Source of the DNA: Taudactylus pleione
Taxonomy: Eukaryota; Chordata; Amphibia; Anura; Myobatrachidae
Direction of reading: 5' to 3'
NCBI GenBank assembly: GCA_031769625.1
Contig: JAUIMM010000016.1
Span: 12,559,501 to 12,623,500 of the forward strand
Length of the DNA stretch: 64,000 bases
Below the pieces are notes generated by a model. That model saw only the letters and a list, made by a program, of their open reading frames with translations, was not told the DNA's origin and did not search any database. This document shows positions 23,081-33,446 of this stretch, piece after piece (the stretch's first letter is position 1; each line of letters starts with the position of its first letter). The translations under genes were made by a program, and so were the position numbers.

Positions 23081-23507
23081 TACTGGAGGGACATGGATAG
23101 GAATAGGGTCATTGGACTGGTACTTTGGGTCCCCATTGGCTTATCCTGTGACCCACTCCCTGTCCATTTCCCTCCCGCTTTCGATCGGCCTATTCAATGA
23201 CCCATCCATTTTTTCATGACCTGTTTTCTCCCAGTTATTTTTTGTACATAAATACCCAACTTTTGACTAACAATTAGTAAAGAAGATTTTATACAAGTGT
23301 ATTTTTCATTGATAACTGATGAATTGTTGACAACTAATATATTTGAATCTGTATCTTTAATCAAGATCGATGTTTGTTGAAGTACCAATGATGAGACTAT
23401 GGTCCTAAGAGGACATTTAGATCTATAGAATTATTATGATTATTTGTATTGTATAGATTCTCTTAGTTTTAGTTTTTTTTATTATATGTTTACATTTTTT
23501 ATAAAAA
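23081..23507 (+). other. PLE B 3' noncoding region
   Basis: About 430 bp between the endonuclease stop and the second direct repeat. It contains no coding signal and is not present before the first direct repeat. Confidence 0.5.
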
Positions 23508-25158
23508 GATATACATTTGTATAAATAGTATATAATTCACACAATCATTATTTAACGTCCTGTTTATGAGATTTCCAACCATTAATACAGCTATTTATTT
23601 ATATTTACAATTGATTTATGATATATTTTTAATTTTACATTAATTAGAATGTTATTATTTTGTTCAGAATCGTATTAGTATGATTATTATTTATCATATA
23701 TATTATATATTTTTTTTCTTATAGTGTCTGTCTCTAGATATGTAGTACACACATATATGGTCTATAAATAATAGTCTGTGTCTTTAAAATCTTGATAGAC
23801 TACTTAGACCCTAATTTTCTAATGGGGTTTCTAATTAGACACAAGTTAAAATCAACTAAGATCTGACATCATGTGTTTATAAATCAGAGACACAGTTCTA
23901 TCCTCACTATGCCTCTGATGAAACGGCCTTGTTGATTGGCTGAGAAATGCATCAGGTGATTTCCATACCAGGAAGTGCAGTCTGAGCCAGGAAACAGGAG
24001 ACACTGGCTACACACACCACACGAGTGCACGCTAGCCTCGTGGTAGCAGCTAAGAGGGCTGACAGACGTCCAGAGCCAGTTGCCAGGAGATGCCGGCTAC
24101 ACACGTTCCACATGTGCATGCTGGCCCCGCACTAGTGGCTCAGAGGACAGACACACACCCGCAGCGTGGCAGCACCACCCAACAAGCGGGAGGTCGGCTT
24201 CACTACAGACTCCAATTGGAGATGGGCTGGCATGGGAGAAGTGACATACTAAGAAGCAGCACTGACACTGGCCTTGTCGGGGAATATTGCAGCACAGCAG
24301 TACCATTCATCAGGATACCACCTGTCTATTACCCTCTCGCTTTTTGGTGGAAAATGTCTGGAGCATTGCAGAACACTGTAAGGTATCAATTAATAAAGGA
24401 TGCCGATTGTTGATTTATAACATACATATATATTTTTTTGGCTGACTGGGACGCCGGTGACAGTCTATAGATGGTTATGTTACTCCACTGAGGAATTGTG
24501 GATTATCAATTGCATTCAAGAGGTGCTTTACTAATAAGTTGAGTGATTAACTCCAGATCACCATCAGTTCCCTCTGTTTGTTCCTGTTTGGTCTGCCATG
24601 CTCCAATATTAACACTTAACATTAACTGCTATGCTTTGCTGCTACATCTGCTGACATTTAATCTCATCATTGCCTACTATGGTAGTCTGCATATGATTCT
24701 AACCTGCCTTGCTTTGCTACTAATATTACTAATGCACTGGAACTCTGATACATTTGTATCTCATCATCTACCACTGTTTCAACTCATTGGTCCTATTAGC
24801 CTAATATTTATGTACACACAAGATTATTGCTGTAGGTTTTATTTGGATTTAATAATTATTTATGAGATCCTATATCATTGTTTTTTGAGCTCATGTGCCT
24901 TTCCTGGTATTTATTATAATATATTTTAATTATTTTTATATTGTACTTTAAACGTTTTTTTGCAATTGTTATTAAATTATTTACCAACTTTATGATACTG
25001 CTACAGCGCTTTCCTTAGCTAGTTTTTGTTTCTCTTCCTGGGGGAATCAGCTCCCCTGTATATAGGTTAGCTGCAGTAGCATTGTCACTTATTCTAATTA
25101 TTACACTCTATTTGGTTGGATGTACTCATTCCTTAGCGCCTGGGTTCTTTTTCTTCTG
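23508..25158 (+). repeat. Family B PLE terminal direct repeat, copy 2
   Basis: The second copy of the block at 17,978-19,614, 1651 bp, with a small insertion near 24,780. A hammerhead-like core lies at 23,908-23,959; here its stem II pairs better than in copy 1 (CGGCC with GGCTG). At 25,158 it abuts PLE A2. Confidence 0.8.
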
Positions 25159-25226
25159 ATTTCTTGGTATTTGCCAGCACATACTCAATCACCTCAGGGG
25201 TAATTAGGTAAGCTATACTTAAGCAC

Positions 25227-25652
25227 TTGCATATACTGCAAACTGATCCCATTTTAAAGGAGGTTTGCAGACAAAAACCTCTGTTTTGTTACAAGAGAAG
25301 CAAAAATCTGAAAGAAATGATATCTTGTGCCGATATTGGTCCTCGACCTAGTAGGACTACAAATTGGCTGACACCCCATAAAGGGGCTTTCATATGTTCA
25401 GGCTGTATGAATTGCAGATTCATGAGGACGGGCAATACTTTTGTCCATCCTACCCGAGGAACTGTATACAATCTTAAACACAGGATGTGTTGTGACACAA
25501 AATTTGTGACATACATTATTATATGTCCATACAATAAATTATATGTCGGAAAGACAATTCGCATGCTAAAAGAACGCATCTCGATGAATAGGTCCTCTAT
25601 TAAAAAGGCCTAGACACAGCTAGAGAGTAATATGCCTCCGGTCGCTAAACAC
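25227..25652 (+). pseudogene. PLE A2 GIY-YIG endonuclease, split by a MITE
   Basis: Carries FICSGCMNCRFM (Cys cluster), then TYIIICPYNKLYVGKTIRML and KERISMNRSSIKKA, so the GIY-YIG core is intact where A1 has Arg for Gly. A stop follows KKA at 25,613; homology resumes as TQLESNMPPVAKH until the MITE at 25,656. The remaining coding similarity continues after 26,162. Confidence 0.8.
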
Positions 25653-25655
25653 TTG

Positions 25656-26161
25656 GGACTTCATTCAGAGCCACTCGCTAGATGCGATTGCTCAGAGTGT
25701 GCAGACACCCATTAGCGAATGTAGAGATGCCCACTAGCGCACGTCAGCTCCAGGAAATGTATTAAAACATTGGTACATCGAGTACCATCAGTTGCGATCG
25801 CAGCACTTGTGGTTGCCTTACCCTGTCACAAGCACTGCGAGGACTTCAGTGTAAAAGACAGGCAAGTGACGTGTACTATGACGCTGATTGTTAATTATGC
25901 ACACCTTAAAAACGGCATTGAAACACTCAGGCATGCCTGCGTTCGCACCTCCACACCCCCGTTATTAGTGTCCTGCCCCTGTTACCACCCACAAACGGCC
26001 TCTCCTGTCACTCATTTCACTGGGCTGTCTTTGCTGGGCGAGCGAGCGGGCTGCGATCGCACAGAGTAGTTTTCGCACACGCAGAATGAAGCATGCACAT
26101 TTGCAAACCATCCGCCCACTTGCGAGTGCACAGCTCTTGCGAGCGTCTCTGAATGAGGTCC
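25656..26161. mobile_element. Harbinger-type MITE in PLE A2 (family 2)
   Basis: The ends are GGACTTCATTCAGAGCCACT on the left and, read backwards, GGACCTCATTCAGAGACGC on the right. The target duplication is TTG/TTT (25,653-25,655 and 26,162-26,164). Copy A1 shows the uninterrupted site as AAACACTTTGTTCAAGC. Internally it matches the element at 49,947-50,542 over most of its length. Frames inside (for example 25,770-26,069) have no domain. Confidence 0.85.
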
Positions 26162-26530
26162 TTTGTTCAAGCTGGACATTCTATTAATGACTTTTGTTTA
26201 TTGCCATTTGACCATGTGCCTCCACTCAGAAGAGGTGGTGATTGACATAAAATACTGCTCAGACAAGAGTGCCAGTGGATGTATAAGCTTGGAACCATGG
26301 TGAATGAAGAATTCACGTTTACTTCGTTTGTGGGTTAATAAATGTGGTTAGATATCAGCTAAAATGTTCACCCTTATCAGTTCTGACTTCTCACTTTCTA
26401 ATAGCGTTCATACATAGATGTGGCGGTTACTAATAAATATGCTACCATATATGTGTTAATACTGTTTGTTGTTTAGATTTATGTTGTTGGTGGTGTAACA
26501 CACCATTAGTGATTTAACTTTTCTCACTAT

Positions 26531-27076
26531 GGCCCTCATTCAGAGCCGTACGCTCTGAGCAGAGCGCACGCTCTGAATGAGGGCCGCCCTCCATAAAAAT
26601 GGAGCGTCCTCCTGGACGCTCGTATAGCTGTCGGTCACCACCCACAGCCTATACGAGCGTGCAGTTTGATGGCCGCAATGGTCTTGACCATCGCGACCAT
26701 CGAAACTGCGAGCCGGAGCCTGCGGTTGAGGTTTTCAACCGCAAGCCCCGTAGTGATTTTGGCTCTATCAGAGCCAAAATCACTCCCACTGACATCACTA
26801 GTGTCAGTGGGCCGGCTTCTGACGGGAGGCGTTCCCGTGGGAACGCCCCCGTCAGGGAGGCATGCCCCCGGCACGCCCACCAAAGGGGGCGTGCTGTCAA
26901 TCAACATCGACAGCACGCCCCCTTTGATCAGACACAACGAGCGAAGGAAAGTCCTTCGCTCGTCGCGTCTGGTGCATGCGCATGACGGAGCTCCCGCTGT
27001 CGTGCGCATGCGCAGAGCACAACATCGACCCACTTGCGAGCGGACAGCCGCTTGCGAGTGGGTCTGAATCAGGCCC
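26531..27076. mobile_element. Multi-hairpin Harbinger-type MITE, copy 1, TSD TAT
   Basis: 546 bp, flanked by TAT at 26,528-26,530 and 27,077-27,079. Almost every base can be placed in one of about eleven consecutive hairpins: 26,531-26,585; two overlapping around 26,602-26,662; 26,662-26,709; a TGCGGTTGA hairpin near 26,720-26,745; 26,752-26,784; 26,785-26,811; 26,819-26,856; 26,881-26,925; 26,938-26,962; 26,971-27,013; and 27,028-27,063. It is GC- and CpG-rich in an AT-rich context. Long overlapping frames on both strands result from the palindromes. Confidence 0.85.
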
Positions 27077-27760
27077 TATGTCTCTTATGCAGTTGATACT
27101 GTACTAATTATTACTATATATGTTTTAGATATTGATAATTTTATCTGTGGGCTTCTGTTATTGATGCCTTTTCTAGTTAATGTCCTCTTATATGTATTAT
27201 GGGAATATGTTCTATGTAGTAATACATTGGGGACCTGTGCCGCGCTCTTGCGGTGTCACTGGCTGACTGTGAGGTCCATAGTTACCATGGTGCAGTGTCC
27301 TGCGTTGCCTGGGTTACCCCTGTTGCGTCATTTCCTGCGCGACTGTGTTGGTGACGTGGGTGCACTGCTCGCACGTGTGGACACGCAATCCCCTTTCTTC
27401 ACAGTGGCGCCGCGTGCAGCTCGGTCCAGGTGAGTCTATTTGTCAATTACTGTTTTGGGTATTTAAATGGCTTGTGTTTAACATATGTCAGTCTCTGAAG
27501 AAGGCACACAAAACATCAGTTGGGGCTGACCAGGTTCTGAGCGTTGCTCCCTGGTATTATGACTGCAACATTATGGACCGAGCTGCCAAATACCACTCTA
27601 TCTGCTTTAACTTGAAAGCTTGCTTTAACCCAGTTTTTTATGGCTCTTAAATTGTGGTGATTGAATACAGTGTGCTGGTTCGGCTCCATGCTTTTGTTTG
27701 GGACCTTTTTTGCTGTGAATTTCCATTGACCCTGCACCTGGCATTGCTGTTATGAACTGT

Positions 27761-28313
27761 GGGCCTGATTCAGACCTGGTCTCAAGTGATGTACACTCGC
27801 AACCAGGTCGATGGTGGGCCAGTGCGAATGCGCACGATGGAGCCGGCTCCGTCGCGCACATGCGCGAGACCCGGATAGCGATGGGTACTCCGTCGCTCCG
27901 GGTCTCGCAACAAAGGGGGCAAGCTGTCCATGTTGAGTAACAGCTCTCCCCATTTGGTGGGTGGGCCGGGGGAGTGGCTGCCCAAACAGAGGCGCTCCCA
28001 TGTGAATGCCTCTGTTTGGGGGCGGCCCCACTGACATCACGAGTGATATCAGTGGGAGAGATTTCGGCTCTGTTAGAGCCGAAATCTCTCTGGGGCTTGC
28101 GGCCATGAGACCCTATCACAAGGGTCTCATCGCAAGCCCGATGGTCGCGATGGTCTTGACCATCGCGACCATCTTCCTGGCCTCTCGCTATAGCTGTGGG
28201 TGGTCACCCACAGCTATGCGAGCAGCCAGGAGGCCATTCTTAATAAAAAAAAATAGCCCGGCCCTGATTCAGAGCAAGCGCTCTGTCAGAGCGTCCAGCT
28301 CTGAATCAGGTCC
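27761..28313. mobile_element. Multi-hairpin Harbinger-type MITE, copy 2, TSD TGT
   Basis: 553 bp, flanked by TGT at 27,758-27,760 and 28,314-28,316; orientation opposite to copy 1. It contains the same ordered series of hairpins but with many different stem sequences, for example 27,981-28,020 (stem CCCAAACAGAGGC) and 28,057-28,089 (stem AGAGATTTCGGCTCT). The right end forms a 56-bp terminal hairpin like the left end of copy 1. Confidence 0.85.
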
Positions 28314-28328
28314 TGTGTGCGCTTCATT

Positions 28329-28332
<4 letters not shown>

Positions 28333-28362
<30 letters not shown>
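28333..28362. repeat. AT microsatellite
   Basis: An uninterrupted run of AT dinucleotides following the MITE. The next 130 bp hold nothing recognisable. Confidence 0.9.
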
Positions 28363-28365
<3 letters not shown>

Positions 28366-28663
28366 ATTCTTTGTCTGTACATAGGTTTGTTTAACAAGCG
28401 TTTCATACCAATGAACTTACCAAGGGAGGGTCACCTAGGATGGAAACATATAAAGGTATTGTTTACTGTGAATAAATTAATCTGGGGGGAGGGGTGTAGC
28501 AAAATGTTGACATTCAGAATGTTGACAACAAAATTTCAACAAAGTCTGATTGTAGACTTGGCCGATACATTTACTTGTGATATATCAAAGATGCACAATG
28601 TTGACATGGTTATAATTTTGACATTGTGCATGTTAATAGTTGGAATGTCATTTTTCTACAGTA

Positions 28664-28996
28664 ATGGTGCATACACACGATCAGATTTTTCCTTCAGATA
28701 TGAACGATAACGATTTAAAAATCATTCAGTCGTTCATATCTGAAGGAAAATCGTTCATATCTGACATGCCTGAACGATGGACGATCAACGATGCGCGTTC
28801 CCGATGGTCAGATAACGATTTCTGACATCTGATGTGTTTGCAGTCAGACTTGGACGATTCCATTCATTTTAATGCAGTCAAAAATCGTTCAATCGATCAA
28901 ATCGTTCAAATCGTTCAAAACTTTGGTAAAATCGTTCAAATCGTTCATCTGACAAATCTGACAAGTCTGACAAATCTGACCGTGTGTATGCTCCAT
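28664..28996. mobile_element. TA-target MITE with GGTGCATACACAC ends
   Basis: The ends are inverted: ATGGTGCATACACACGATCA, and ATGGAGCATACACACGGTCA on the right read backwards. TA lies on both sides (28,662-28,663 and 28,997-28,998). Inside, a CAGATATGAACGAT palindrome and a direct-repeat run of AATCGTTCA make it strongly structured. The MITE disrupted by the Harbinger element at 34,137 has the same end sequence. Confidence 0.7.
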
Positions 28997-29010
28997 TAGA
29001 GTCATAACAC

Positions 29011-29050
29011 TACCCTAACTTTAACCCTAATCCCTAAACCTAACCCTAAC
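29011..29050. repeat. Interstitial telomere-like repeat
   Basis: About six degenerate CCCTAA units (TACCCTAACTTTAACCCTAA then TCCCTAAACCTAACCCTAAC). Confidence 0.7.
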
Positions 29051-29053
29051 AAC

Positions 29054-29422
29054 TAGAGATGTGCTTGGACACCTGTGTTTTGGTTTTGGTTCTAATTAAT
29101 CATTGTGTTTTGGCAAAACCACCCTCAATTGTTTTGTTTTAGATTCGGTATTGGTTTGGTTTTGGTTTCCTCAGAAATCTATGAAAATTGATTAAAAATT
29201 GCTAAAAAAAAGTTGATAAGACAGCTATTTTGGATATGTCTATGTGCAATCCAAAACTCGTGTTTGGTTTTTAAATCCCAAGTCCAAACTGACTGCAGAA
29301 CCAAACCTGGAGTCGGTTCAACTAGGAACCCCAAAGTGATTCCAAACTTGGACTCGATTCGACTTGGTACCCTAACTTTCTGGTGTGTCTGTATTTTAGT
29401 AAAACCAAAGCGCACATCTTTA
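29054..29422. mobile_element. TAGAGATG-ended hAT-like MITE
   Basis: 369 bp beginning TAGAGATGTGC and ending GCGCACATCTTTA. The flanking 8-mers CTAACAAC (29,046-29,053) and CTAACCCC (29,423-29,430) match at six of eight bases. Ends and target size fit hAT; there is no transposase. Confidence 0.6.
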
Positions 29423-29559
29423 CTAACCCCAAGTCTGTAATGTGAACATTGTAAAGATCATGTCGACATTATGTCTATGTCAACATTGTTAATGTCAATA
29501 TGTTCACTATCAACAAAATGTCCTCGTTGACATTCTGAATATAAATTTTGAGCTTGGAG

Positions 29560-30903
29560 ATTCATCATCACATACAGTAATATATTGCTAGCAAAGTCAC
29601 AAGCACAATTAGGATATGTAAAAGACTGAAGATGAAGGACCTTTGAAATGACTTAACATAACTAACTAAACTAAATATTCTCAGAGCACACAGTTGGTTC
29701 TTGCGGAACTGTCTTACTCATCTTCTTCTTAACAACTTTCATTTTATTTGTAGTACCACCACTACTAAAACAAAGCAGAAGGGCTATCATCACTAGAACC
29801 ACAAGTCATAAATAAAGTCATAAATAAAGGCCAAGGCCTTATGCTTTCCTTGCCACTTCGTGTAGTGAAAGGCATATTGACATTTTTTGTTTATCTAAAG
29901 TCAACTTGGCTTTAGATTTTTTTTCTTTAATAAAGTAAAAGAAGTTGCTTTTCCATGTCCATGGCCTGACTTAAGCACTGGGGCATCGGCCTTCATAGAG
30001 GATGAGGACGTTGACGGCCTTGCATCAGCATGACTGCTGCCGGCAGCTACAACATGTGGTTCTTGCTCTCCTATCATGTGACTGTCCTCCATATTCACTG
30101 CGGTCTAGCAGCAGAGTCAAGAAGCAAGCAGCAATAGTGTTGCCAAGTTGCGGCTAACACACACACACAAAAAAATTACACTTTTCAATTTTTTTTGCCC
30201 ACAACTTGGCTCCCAAAACACCCCTGACTGAAGCAATAACGATTGATGACTCAGACAGCACTATGTTGCTGTCTGAATAAGTGCAGCTAACGCACACACA
30301 CACACAAAAAAACACTTTTTATTATGTAGATTATTTTTTGCCCACAACTTGTGGTCCGGAGCACCCCTGATCAAGGCAGCAGCGATTGATGACACAAGCA
30401 GCACTAGGTTGCTGTCTGAGTAAGTTCAGCTAACACATATGCACACACAAAAAATAATATACTTTTTATTATATAGATTTTTTTTTTGCCCACAACTTGG
30501 GGCCCGCTGCACCTCTGATCGAGGCAGCAGAGATTGACGACACAGGCAGCACGCTACCAGCCCAGATGGACACAGCACAGCAGTCCAGATGGAAACAGCA
30601 GACAGCACCAGCCCAGATGGACACAGCAGACAGCACCAGCCCAGATGGACACAGTAGACAGCACCAGCCCTACTACCCACCCTCCCTGTTCACACTCCAC
30701 AGCCGGAGTGAAATGGCACTGATGCGGGCTACTCCTTATAAAGCAGAGACGAAAGCGCGCGAGCCACGAGATTTCGTCTCTGAGGTTTTGACTCGGTTTG
30801 AGATCCGGGTCGGGTGGGGGGACAAAGCGCATGTTCAGTTCTCGCCCCGGATCTCTAAGTTCGGGTGGGTCAGATCTCTGAGATCCGAACCTGCTCATCT
30901 CTA
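29560..30903. repeat. Tandem-repeat region ending in a TAGAGATG terminus
   Basis: At 30,150-30,530 there are about three tandem units of roughly 145 bp (each with TTTTTGCCCACAACTTG and GACAGCA). A minisatellite of AGCCCAGATGGACACAGCAG units follows at 30,555-30,665. The block ends at 30,903 with CTGCTCATCTCTA, the inverted form of TAGAGATGAGC, so it is probably the right part of a second satellite-bearing TAGAGATG element. Its left end is not identified. No gene is supported; the 29,901-30,098 minus frame is short and without domain. Confidence 0.5.
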
Positions 30904-31137
30904 GTTTACACCCACTCCAAGGTTAGTAAAAAAAATGATTTGAGGTAAGGAAATATGTTGTATTCACAGACAAAACAAGAAACGCCCCTCATAAATGAGC
31001 CCACACAATCTAATGGATTCTAGCTATTATCTTCTAGAATTGGGGATTATATACATACAGTACTTGCCAACTCTCCCTGATTGTCACAAAGAGATCCCTG
31101 AAATAGTAGAAATCTCACTGACTCCCTGAACAGTCTA

Positions 31138-31303
31138 GGGGGTATATTTACTAAAATTAGAGATTTTAGAAGTGGAGATGTTGCCCATAGCAACCAATCA
31201 GATTCGACTTAACATTTATCTAGAATATAATAGCTAGAGTCTGATTGGTTGCTATGGGCAACATCTCCACTTAAAAATACTCTCACTTTAGTAAATATAC
31301 CCC
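31138..31303. mobile_element. Complete TATATTTACTAA long-TIR MITE, TSD TA
   Basis: 166 bp, essentially one large inverted repeat: each arm has TATATTTACTAAA, GTGGAGATGTTGCCCATAGC and AACCAATCAGA. TA is duplicated at 31,136-31,137 and 31,304-31,305. It is the reference copy for the split element at 5361-5969. Confidence 0.85.
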
Positions 31304-31305
31304 TA

Positions 31306-31871
31306 TCAATCTCCCTGATTGCACCTTTATGTAGCTGTAGCAATATATACATTTAAATAAGATCATCAGAGTCATTTCATCTGTACATGCTTATGACAAT
31401 TTGAGTCTTGTAAGTGTAATGCCAATTAGATGAAGAAGGAACATTATTCTGGATGGTGGATTTTACTCAGACATTCACTCAGTGTGACTATTGGACTTTC
31501 ATTGACTTTATTACACTATTGTGAATATTTTTTTAGGTTAAAATCTACCCCCAGAGAAGGAGGATCATGGTTGAGGATTCATCTCTCCATGAAAAAGGAA
31601 TGTAATTATAAAGAGCACCCTTGTGATTTTTTTTCCATATTTGTTACAAGTGTTTGGTGTCTCTTTTAGGTTGATTTGTCTTGGAAACTCTTTTGCACAT
31701 TTCAGGACACCAATTTGTGGCTTCTACAGAGTATTCCAAGTTGCAGGGGAGAAGCGGTAATGGAGGTCTCAATGTAAAGAGGCCCAAATGGTGTAGCTAC
31801 CAATCTGGAGTGAAGGCCTAGACAACAAATGGTTATGCTGGGGCAGAGCATGGATTGAAGGATGGAGGCTA

Positions 31872-31914
<43 letters not shown>

Positions 31915-32916
31915 CCTTTATTTTTATGGTACCACAAGGGGTTCGTAGCTACTTACAGAGTATGTAAGCAGAGAGAGAATGAACAGAACAAGAAAAAAGT
32001 GACTTACATTACAAAACTTGAACATAGACTAGGCTTAAAAACATTTCTGCAGCAGCAGTCATAGTACCCAAATAAGCAGCGCGGCCGCAAAAATCAAAGG
32101 TTTAATGTTGGCAGTGAGAAAGTGTTGATCGTTTAAGTGTGGAAAAGCATTCCAGGAGCAGGAAGATCAGGGGAATCCAGAAGTGGGTATCAGGAACCTA
32201 CAGAGTGCTTAGTAGTGGTCAGCCAAATTTGTGAGGCTGGGAAGGGTCCAGTATCAAGGGATGAGGTTGGTTGTTAGCTACACCAGAGCCTGGGCCTAAA
32301 GTAGCAGGTTGTCACTGTAGCCTAGATCGCCTGAAACTCACAGACTCAGGTGGAAGTAATGGCCTGGATGGTGCCATTGGGTGATCCAAGGTGTCTGATG
32401 GTAGGATCCAGAGGGTGCAGAATCCATGTGTCAAATGGGAGCCCGGAGATCATCCAAAGGAAGGACCTAGGCCAAAATTACTGTCTAGATTTGTCAGATA
32501 GATTTGTGACTGAAGCAGATGACAAATTGTAGGGAATTGGGTGACCAATTTACAGGGAGGAGCAGGCTATGGCTATGGTGTTAAGAGTAATGTATCTGAT
32601 TCCCAAATGGCCAAGGCACAACCACAGTATCAATTGCAAAAGCAAGTCCAGCAAAGATTGAAACCAGGAGTGATGGAGGCCATCAGGTTGGGACATCGAG
32701 AGAGTATGTCAGAGGTTTTCCCCATTCTACTCTAGATGGTTATGAGGGCCCAGGTGGTGTTAGATGCCGGACCCCAAGGAGACTTTGCAAGGTGTTCTCC
32801 ATTCAGTAGTGAGAAGCCAATAGCCAGTTATTGATTGAGTAAAAAAGGATGACTTGAAAAAAAAAACTGACCTTATCTAAATAGTTGTTTTCATTATAGA
32901 TCATTCTCCAACCAAA
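31306..32916. other. Unassigned region with a TAT microsatellite
   Basis: No gene supported. A TAT/ATT trinucleotide run sits at 31,870-31,914 and yields a poly-Tyr frame by chance. 31,730-32,830 is less AT-rich and may be an old retroelement remnant, but I cannot find terminal repeats or a protein domain in it. Confidence 0.35.
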
Positions 32917-32924
32917 GTATTTTC

Positions 32925-33357
32925 TACAGATGAGCAGTTCAGTTTTGCTGAAATCCGGACATACGAGGAATTTGAGGTTCTGAGTTGAACTGAGTCCTGG
33001 CTTGGATCACTTTGGGGTTCAGAAGAACAGAATCCCGACTCAGGTCATCTCTCCAAATTTGGAACTCGGCTCTAAAAACAGGATCTCACGTGTTTTGGAT
33101 TGCATTTAAGTTTCTCCCTCCTGATTTCAGGTGCTGTGAGGTGTTCAGAAATTATTGGAAATTAATGTTATTAATTTTAATAATTTCTACAGGAACAAAA
33201 ACAGGTCCCAGTTACATGGTTTTAGCTGGGTTATCAATATTTAAAGAAAATCAAAACGAAAACTTAACTAAAGCATTTGAGGGTGGTTGTGCCAAAAGCA
33301 AAACACAACTATGATTTGGAACCAAAACCAAAACACAGGGATCTGTGCACATCTTTA
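32925..33357. mobile_element. hAT-like MITE related to the TAGAGATG family
   Basis: Begins TACAGATGAGC and ends TGCACATCTTTA, with CCAAAACCAAAACACAG near the right end. The 8-mers GTATTTTC (32,917-32,924) and TTATTTTT (33,358-33,365) agree at six of eight positions. No coding capacity. Confidence 0.55.
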
Positions 33358-33446
33358 TTATTTTTGTGGAGGTTTCTTCCATCTATTGCTGCTCTGGTGC
33401 ATTATGCCCTCTGTCTAGGATGTCGTCAGCATGCTATCCAAACTTA

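Larger units (their letters stand above)
17978..25158 (+). mobile_element. Penelope-like element copy B with flanking direct repeats
   Basis: The unit consists of direct repeat 1, a degenerate PLE coding region (19,656-23,080), about 430 bp of 3' DNA and direct repeat 2. The left neighbour is PLE C on the other strand and the right neighbour is PLE A2, joined with no visible target duplication. This is the most complete PLE here: N-terminal region, RT with YIDD and an apparently intact endonuclease. Stops and frameshifts break the first two thirds. Confidence 0.75.
25159..27740 (+). mobile_element. Penelope-like element copy A2, 3' part, with two MITE insertions
   Basis: The plus strand matches A1 read backwards, from GCCAGCACATACT (25,180) through the endonuclease and the 3' region to about 27,690. 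The RT is missing, so the copy is 5'-truncated. MITEs sit at 25,656-26,161 (inside the endonuclease frame) and 26,531-27,076 (in the 3' DNA). A hammerhead-like motif lies at 27,487-27,531. Confidence 0.8.
28498..29555. mobile_element. TTGACATT-type nonautonomous element with nested insertions
   Basis: The left end has ATGTTGACATTCAGAATG; near the right end, GTTGACATTCTGAATAT reads as its inverted partner. TTGACATT/AATGTCAA words recur inside. Two further elements (28,664-28,996 and 29,054-29,422) sit within it. The exact boundaries and target site are not resolved. Confidence 0.4.

Noticed and set aside
26599..27067. Overlapping open frames of 80-133 codons on both strands, with similar ones at 45,355-45,876 and 33,456-33,989
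   Set aside because: They arise because GC-rich palindromes remove stops on both strands; no domain, and frames do not survive between copies.
31855..32064. Poly-tyrosine protein
   Set aside because: The TAT trinucleotide run alone creates it.
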